This document shows, in pieces, positions 62,001 to 64,000 of a stretch of DNA of 64,000 nt. The notes below the pieces were generated by a model. That model saw nothing but the letters and a program-made list of their open reading frames with translations, searched no databases and had not been told where the DNA came from. Origin of the DNA: Beta vulgaris subsp. vulgaris (taxonomy: Eukaryota; Streptophyta; Magnoliopsida; Caryophyllales; Amaranthaceae); contig NC_079202.1 of NCBI RefSeq assembly GCF_026745355.1, positions 47,797,287 through 47,861,286 of the forward strand, given 5' to 3'. Each line of letters opens with the position of its first letter. Position 1 is the first letter of the stretch. The translations under genes and the position numbers were made by a program.

Positions 62001-63634
62001 TGCCGTTCGAATTCCATGTTCTATCTAATGAAGGAATGCATTTTGATTGTCTGGATAGAGCCCTTTATGTCATGCTTCACTTAGGCTCCGTTTGGTAGGG
62101 TGTAAAACATTTTCAGTGTAAAATGATTTTCATGGAAAATAATTTACAATGGAAAACACAATTCCAAAATTAGTTTTCCGTGTTTGGTTCCATGTAAGAA
62201 AAATAATGAAAATGACAGAAATATGAAAGGGAAAGTAAGTAGGTAGTGAAAGGAGTGTGTGAGAGAGATAAGGAAAACAATATTCCCTTCATTTTGAAGG
62301 GAAAATGGTTTTCCATCATTGGGAGTATAATTTTACTCCGAGGGAAAATGGTTTTACACTCCTTTGCCAACCAAACAATGTAAAACTGAAAATGGAGGAA
62401 AACAGTTTTCCAGGAAACGTTTTACGCCCTACCAAACGGAGCCTTAGTGTGAGGGAAAACCATACATTGAGGAGATTGGGAATTTTCATTCTCTTTATCA
62501 GGTTAACTTACATGCATAACATTCATGAGCCATCAATAGATCATGAAGGGTGTTCCACATTGACCAAAATTTCTGTAAAGCTGCACGAAAAGTGAACGGA
62601 ATAAATTTAAGGCTGTTTCTACTTCCTAAGGTTTTTAGCCGTAACAAACAATGATAGCCAATTTAAACACCCTTTTAGCTATCCATCATACATTTTTCTC
62701 TCTGAACTCATAGAGCTTTGCTTCTCCAATCTGTAGTACCTACTGTCCTGGCTACTGGAAGAATTTTGATATTGGAAAGAGAAGAATTAGAGGACAAATA
62801 TTTGCTGTTTTTGAGAAACTTTTGCAGCCTCTAGCTTTGTATCATCTCCTGTAATCAAAGTGAGATTAGCAACACAATATAAATATAAGGATGTCGTGTT
62901 ATGTGCTTGAGTTTGATGTTGCTGCTTTTACTTGTGAAAGTATCTTTGATCCATGCCACTTCTGACCATAAGGGCATTTGTATTTGCAGGGGAGATCCTA
63001 TACCAGGTAATCTAATTGAGAAAGTTGTTGAGTACCTCCCCGATGATATGACGAAGTTACTTTCTGTGTTCAAGGTACAATTTAACCCATCCGTTGGTAG
63101 TGAATTTGAGAAGTGAAATGTTTTATCTGCTTTAATCCTTTACCTTAGATTATATATTTCATCGATCAACAGAATATGAAATGAGTATAATGATAATATG
63201 ATTCAGGGAGAAACTTGTTCCTGGATACATTCAGATATTATGGATGACAACATTTATTTAGAGCCCCAGAGTACCATCTTTTTCCATGACCAAGCGGACA
63301 CTCTATCTGGAAATGGCATCATGAAGAATGGAGAAGCACAGATGTGGAAACCTTCTCATATTCTGGACTTCAGTGATCTATCTATTGGTGAGGGCTCTCT
63401 ATCAATAAGCTGACCTTTCTAGTCTATGTTTGCTCTTGAACGGTATCTGATTGTTGTGTCTCCAGGTGATCCTATTCTTGATGTGATCCCTATTCATCTA
63501 GATATCTTTAGAGGAGACACACGCTTACTGAAGCAGCTTCTGTCGAGGTCTAAACTTCCATTGCTGAAAAAAGAGCCACGAAATAATACTACTGAAGAGG
63601 TCATGAAGTTTCAGCGAGCCTCATACCGTGCAAT
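47002..63634 (+). CDS. JMJ21: F-box + JmjC + phosphotransferase-like protein (At1g78280/JMJ21 type), 3' end outside window
   Basis: Fifteen exons by in-frame GT-AG junctions: 47002-47147, 49892-50002, 50086-50141, 50252-50394, 50785-50982, 51060-51259, 52276-52375, 52478-53041, 60329-60451, 61051-61131, 61226-61554, 61658-61915, 62990-63074, 63207-63387, 63466-63634. About 914 residues are present. The last exon(s) lie beyond the right edge. Domains: F-box near 20-60 ([22 protein letters not shown]), which would recruit an SCF ubiquitin ligase; JmjC oxygenase about 150-380 with Fe(II) ligands His267 and Asp269 (WHVDP) and His352 (GWWHC); and an APH/choline-kinase-like lobe about 540-910 with HSDIMDDN (His806, Asp808, Asn813) and ILDFSD near 850-855. 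The substrate is unknown. Intron 8 carries a Gypsy element, introns 1 and 12 carry MITEs. Introns 6 (51260-52275) and the rest show nothing clear. The symbol follows the Arabidopsis homologue from memory. Confidence 0.93.
49355..49484. mobile_element. hAT MITE in intron 1 of the F-box/JmjC gene
   Basis: 130 bp. Ends CAGTGTTACCTAATTC and GAATTAGGTAACACTG. Perfect 8-bp duplication AATTCAAC at 49347-49354 and 49485-49492. The rest of intron 1 (47148-49891) holds only a lone Stowaway-like end near 47,775. Confidence 0.88.
54760..55151 (+). repeat. 5' LTR
   Basis: TGCAAGG... to ...TCTAGCA. Identical to the 3' LTR except for two substitutions (ACAGG versus AGAGG near 54,831; CCTTG versus CCCTG near 55,104). 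TATAAATAG at 54,965-54,973 is the probable promoter. It repeats the terminal coding portion of pol because that frame runs into the 3' LTR. Confidence 0.95.
55155..55166 (+). other. Primer-binding site, tRNA-Met
   Basis: TGGTATCAGAGC, three bases after the LTR end, is the standard complement of the plant initiator tRNA-Met 3' end used by many plant LTR retrotransposons. Confidence 0.92.
55286..57625 (+). CDS. Gypsy gag-protease-RT part of the polyprotein, ends at premature stop
   Basis: 779 codons from the first ATG after the PBS. The frame is open upstream to 55,106, through the PBS and into the LTR, so the true start is not certain. Gag has a coiled-coil-like N terminus and a retrotransposon gag core ([18 protein letters not shown]), then a zinc knuckle [14 protein letters not shown] from residue 335. 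The protease motif is [10 protein letters not shown] at 419, where Asp-Ser/Thr-Gly is usual. The reverse transcriptase has [42 protein letters not shown] and catalytic FFDD (Asp759). TAA at 57,623-57,625 interrupts the frame just after the RT catalytic core. The same frame resumes immediately, so this is a single-codon lesion, not a frameshift. Confidence 0.92.
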   Translation: MEERLEGRVNRARENQEGMITQMREEQRAFQEEMRMSVRALRDLSRTPTQEVRPRRGYGEGNLREEALENPINEGEEEEVGWNPHGASVLGNWRFKKLDLPLFNGENPDGWILRAERYFKFHRLTEGEKVEAAVVALEGDALLWFQWEDSRRTIARWEEMKGMVLRQFRPASAGTLHEQWLNHRQTERMGVAEYRCKFIELLAPLGNIQEEVAKGQFINGLKEDVRAEVRLLGPRTLDFAMDLAVRAEDKIKCLTTQKSPSLNPNQTRTQNITHTQTRFSPTYSNRGSTSSIAQPFKPTHSYAQSSQKNTQPRSATNMRRLTEEEVQYRRERGLCFKCDDKWSAGHVCRRKELGVIIGGRDDDEEVEKAELEDEEGTHGELTTPVQTEISLNSVLGITTPRTVKMRGMIQGEEVVVMVDPGATHNFISTKAVKKLNIPVTATKAFEVTLGTGEEVQGHSECKSVVLHLQGIEIVEDYLPLALGNSDLILGIQWLAKLGTMTSNWRTQVLRFNLGAKKVTLKGDPSLGRTLISLKAMVRAIRKEGGGILVEMNKLEGAESDIPTPAIPSCLQPIIQKHSSIFSLPKGLPPLRGHEHSILLKEGSDPVSVRPYRYPQVQKDEIERLIEDMLQAEIIRPSTSPFSSPVLLVKKKDGSWRFCVDYRALNKSTVPDKYPILMIDELLDELKGATIFSKLDLKSGYHQIRMKLGDEPKTAFRTHQGNYEFMVMPFGLTNAPSTFQALMNQIFEPYLRKFILVFFDDILIYSPTIELHKLHLSLAL
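57626..59941 (+). CDS. Gypsy RNase H-integrase-chromodomain part of the polyprotein
   Basis: In the same frame as the preceding part; the first ATG is at 57,644. The RT thumb ([30 protein letters not shown]) leads to RNase H ([15 protein letters not shown]... YEKELMAIV... TDHQLM... NVVADALSR). Integrase follows, with an HHCC finger (ending CQVCQQNK near 58,660-58,680), catalytic Asp at about 58,760 and 58,940 and Glu at 59,048 (GQTEVVNKS). A C-terminal chromodomain ([17 protein letters not shown], about 59,698-59,748) would bind chromatin and guide insertion. The last 40 codons lie inside the 3' LTR. Without the stop at 57,623 this would continue the gag-RT frame. No separate initiation signal is evident. 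Confidence 0.92.
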   Translation, partial: TLHHHQLFANLQKCEFGQAKLAYLGHVISAQGVSVDQDKIQAMLQWPMPKTLKALRGFLGLTGYYRKFVAGYAKVAHPLTQLLKKDGFHWTEEATTAFTALKKAMTTVPTLALPDFTKMFVVEADASHTGLGAVLSQDNHPIAYFSQNLGPKAQHKSIYEKELMAIVLSVLKWRHYLLGRKFTIKTDHQLMEQREVGPEYQRWVSKLLGYTFDISYRSGVSNVVADALSRQGKDNSELNMINTTSTFAWADWLPHVQQDPFIQQLTQAVREGKYHPLGYTVQQDILKFKGRVVLPSRCALVKLLLQEYHDGPQGGHSGELKTYQRLASEWYWPGMRREVQKYVQACQVCQQNKQSTLKPSGLLQPLPIPLQVWEDISMDFIEGLPTSHGKDTLLVVVDRLTKYAHFLTLKYPFSAPMVADIFTREVVKLHGIPVSIVSDRDKVFLSLFWKEVHRLQGTALHYSTAYHPQSDGQTEVVNKSLEAYLRCFTHGKPKTWAKWVHWAEFWYNTSLHSATKCTPFKALYGRDPPHLTRYAQGHSLVSSVEEQLLERDAMLDDLKGHLIQAQQLMKFYEDKSRREVHFQVGEAVYLKLQPYRQKSLAKRANEKLSPRFYGPFEIIEKIGLVAYKLKLPPQSKIHPVFHISQLKPAIGLLPANPTLPTQLTAKLVLEAEPESILNVRARHPQSQHPTQVLIKWKDLPDYEATWEDIDAVALRFLPSTLRTRWLFGTRVMQGINLEGSLSLILEGAKGQPEVTQQNNRLFPNGNDEVSE
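59820..60211 (+). repeat. 3' LTR
   Basis: 392 bp, matching the 5' LTR at 390 positions. The pol frame enters it and stops at 59,941. TATAAATAG at 60,025-60,033. I see no clean polypurine tract immediately before it (sequence there is GGGACCAGGGTAA). Confidence 0.95.
62084..62443. mobile_element. Tourist-like (PIF/Harbinger) MITE in intron 12 of the F-box/JmjC gene
   Basis: Ends GGCTCCGTTTGGTAGGG and CCCTACCAAACGGAGCC, with TTA at 62081-62083 and 62444-62446. 360 bp, with inverted GGAAAA/TTTTCC motifs through the interior that would let it fold into a long hairpin. Confidence 0.9.
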
Positions 63635-64000
63635 GTAAGTCATAGCTATTTGATATCTTATGCAACTCAGGCAGACTCAATTGATTTGAACATGATTTAA
63701 CTTCTTTAATATATGTACTATATACACGCTTTCAGAAAAATAAGAAAAGTACTACAAAGTACTACATGCATGTGCATGCATGTTAGTTTAAACATGCAGA
63801 GACAAGTAAACTGCAATACATATCTATCCTATTAGGTTGTGATTACAAATAACAATAGGGCTTCTAGATTTTTAACATGGTGCTGCTATATAATGGAGCT
63901 TTATTTAGATACTATCTCCGCTCCAAATAAGGTAGGCCAGATTTATAATCAAGTTTAAAGTTAGAATTTCCCATATAATCCTTGATGATAGGTTTCTAAG
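63635..64000 (+). other. Intron 15 of the F-box/JmjC gene, running off the window
   Basis: Follows the GTAAGT donor at 63,635. AT-rich. A TGCATGTGCATGCATG run lies near 63,767-63,782. A possible single Stowaway-like end (ATCTCCGCTCCAAATAAGG) lies near 63,914. Confidence 0.55.

Overview
This is a repeat-dense stretch of a flowering-plant nuclear genome, most likely a eudicot. It holds spliced genes with GT-AG introns, a plastid class II DAHP synthase, an F-box/JmjC protein of the Arabidopsis At1g78280 type, L1-clade LINEs with plant-type ORF1/ORF2, a chromodomain Ty3/Gypsy element primed by tRNA-Met, and many Stowaway, Tourist, hAT, CACTA, Mutator-type and Helitron-type elements. The sequence alone does not fix the species. 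There are no bacterial operons, CRISPR arrays or intact tRNA/rRNA genes.

Layout: 1-35 kb is almost entirely transposable elements, many nested and many with target-site duplications (TSDs) readable base for base. In order these are: two Mutator-type foldback elements (0.8-3.1 kb), a non-autonomous CACTA element (3.3-4.6 kb), a 20-bp minisatellite between palindromes (5.5-6.2 kb), a decayed minus-strand LINE split by a hAT element (6.6-10.2 kb), a hAT relic holding two LTR miniatures, one of them a Cassandra solo LTR with a 5S-rRNA-derived segment (10.7-12.0 kb), a PIF/Harbinger element (12.9-14.4 kb), a third long-TIR foldback (15.1-16.5 kb), Stowaway/Tourist nests (16.5-17.6 kb), a LINE with intact ORF2 inserted in a Stowaway MITE (18.1-23.1 kb), a long solo LTR carrying a hAT element (24.5-27.3 kb), three Helitron-like elements (27.5-29.1 kb) and a five-element nest around a 5'-truncated LINE (29.8-32.6 kb).

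35.7-40.7 kb is an apparently functional five-exon plastid 3-deoxy-D-arabino-heptulosonate 7-phosphate synthase gene (532 codons), the entry step of the shikimate pathway. A Stowaway MITE sits exactly at the intron 2 splice donor. 41.7-45.0 kb is a decayed plus-strand LINE. From 47.0 kb to beyond the right edge runs the F-box/JmjC/phosphotransferase-like gene (15 exons in the window, about 914 codons; the C-terminal end lies outside). Its intron 8 contains a complete, young Ty3/Gypsy chromovirus (54,760-60,211; the two LTRs differ at 2 of 392 sites; TSD TGATG). Introns 1 and 12 carry hAT and Tourist MITEs.

The two host genes are unrelated in function and share no regulation visible here. I found no wholly new biological system. 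The most notable points are the MITE at the splice donor, the young retrotransposon in the JmjC gene, the 5S-bearing Cassandra LTR, and the fully datable nest at 29.8-32.6 kb.
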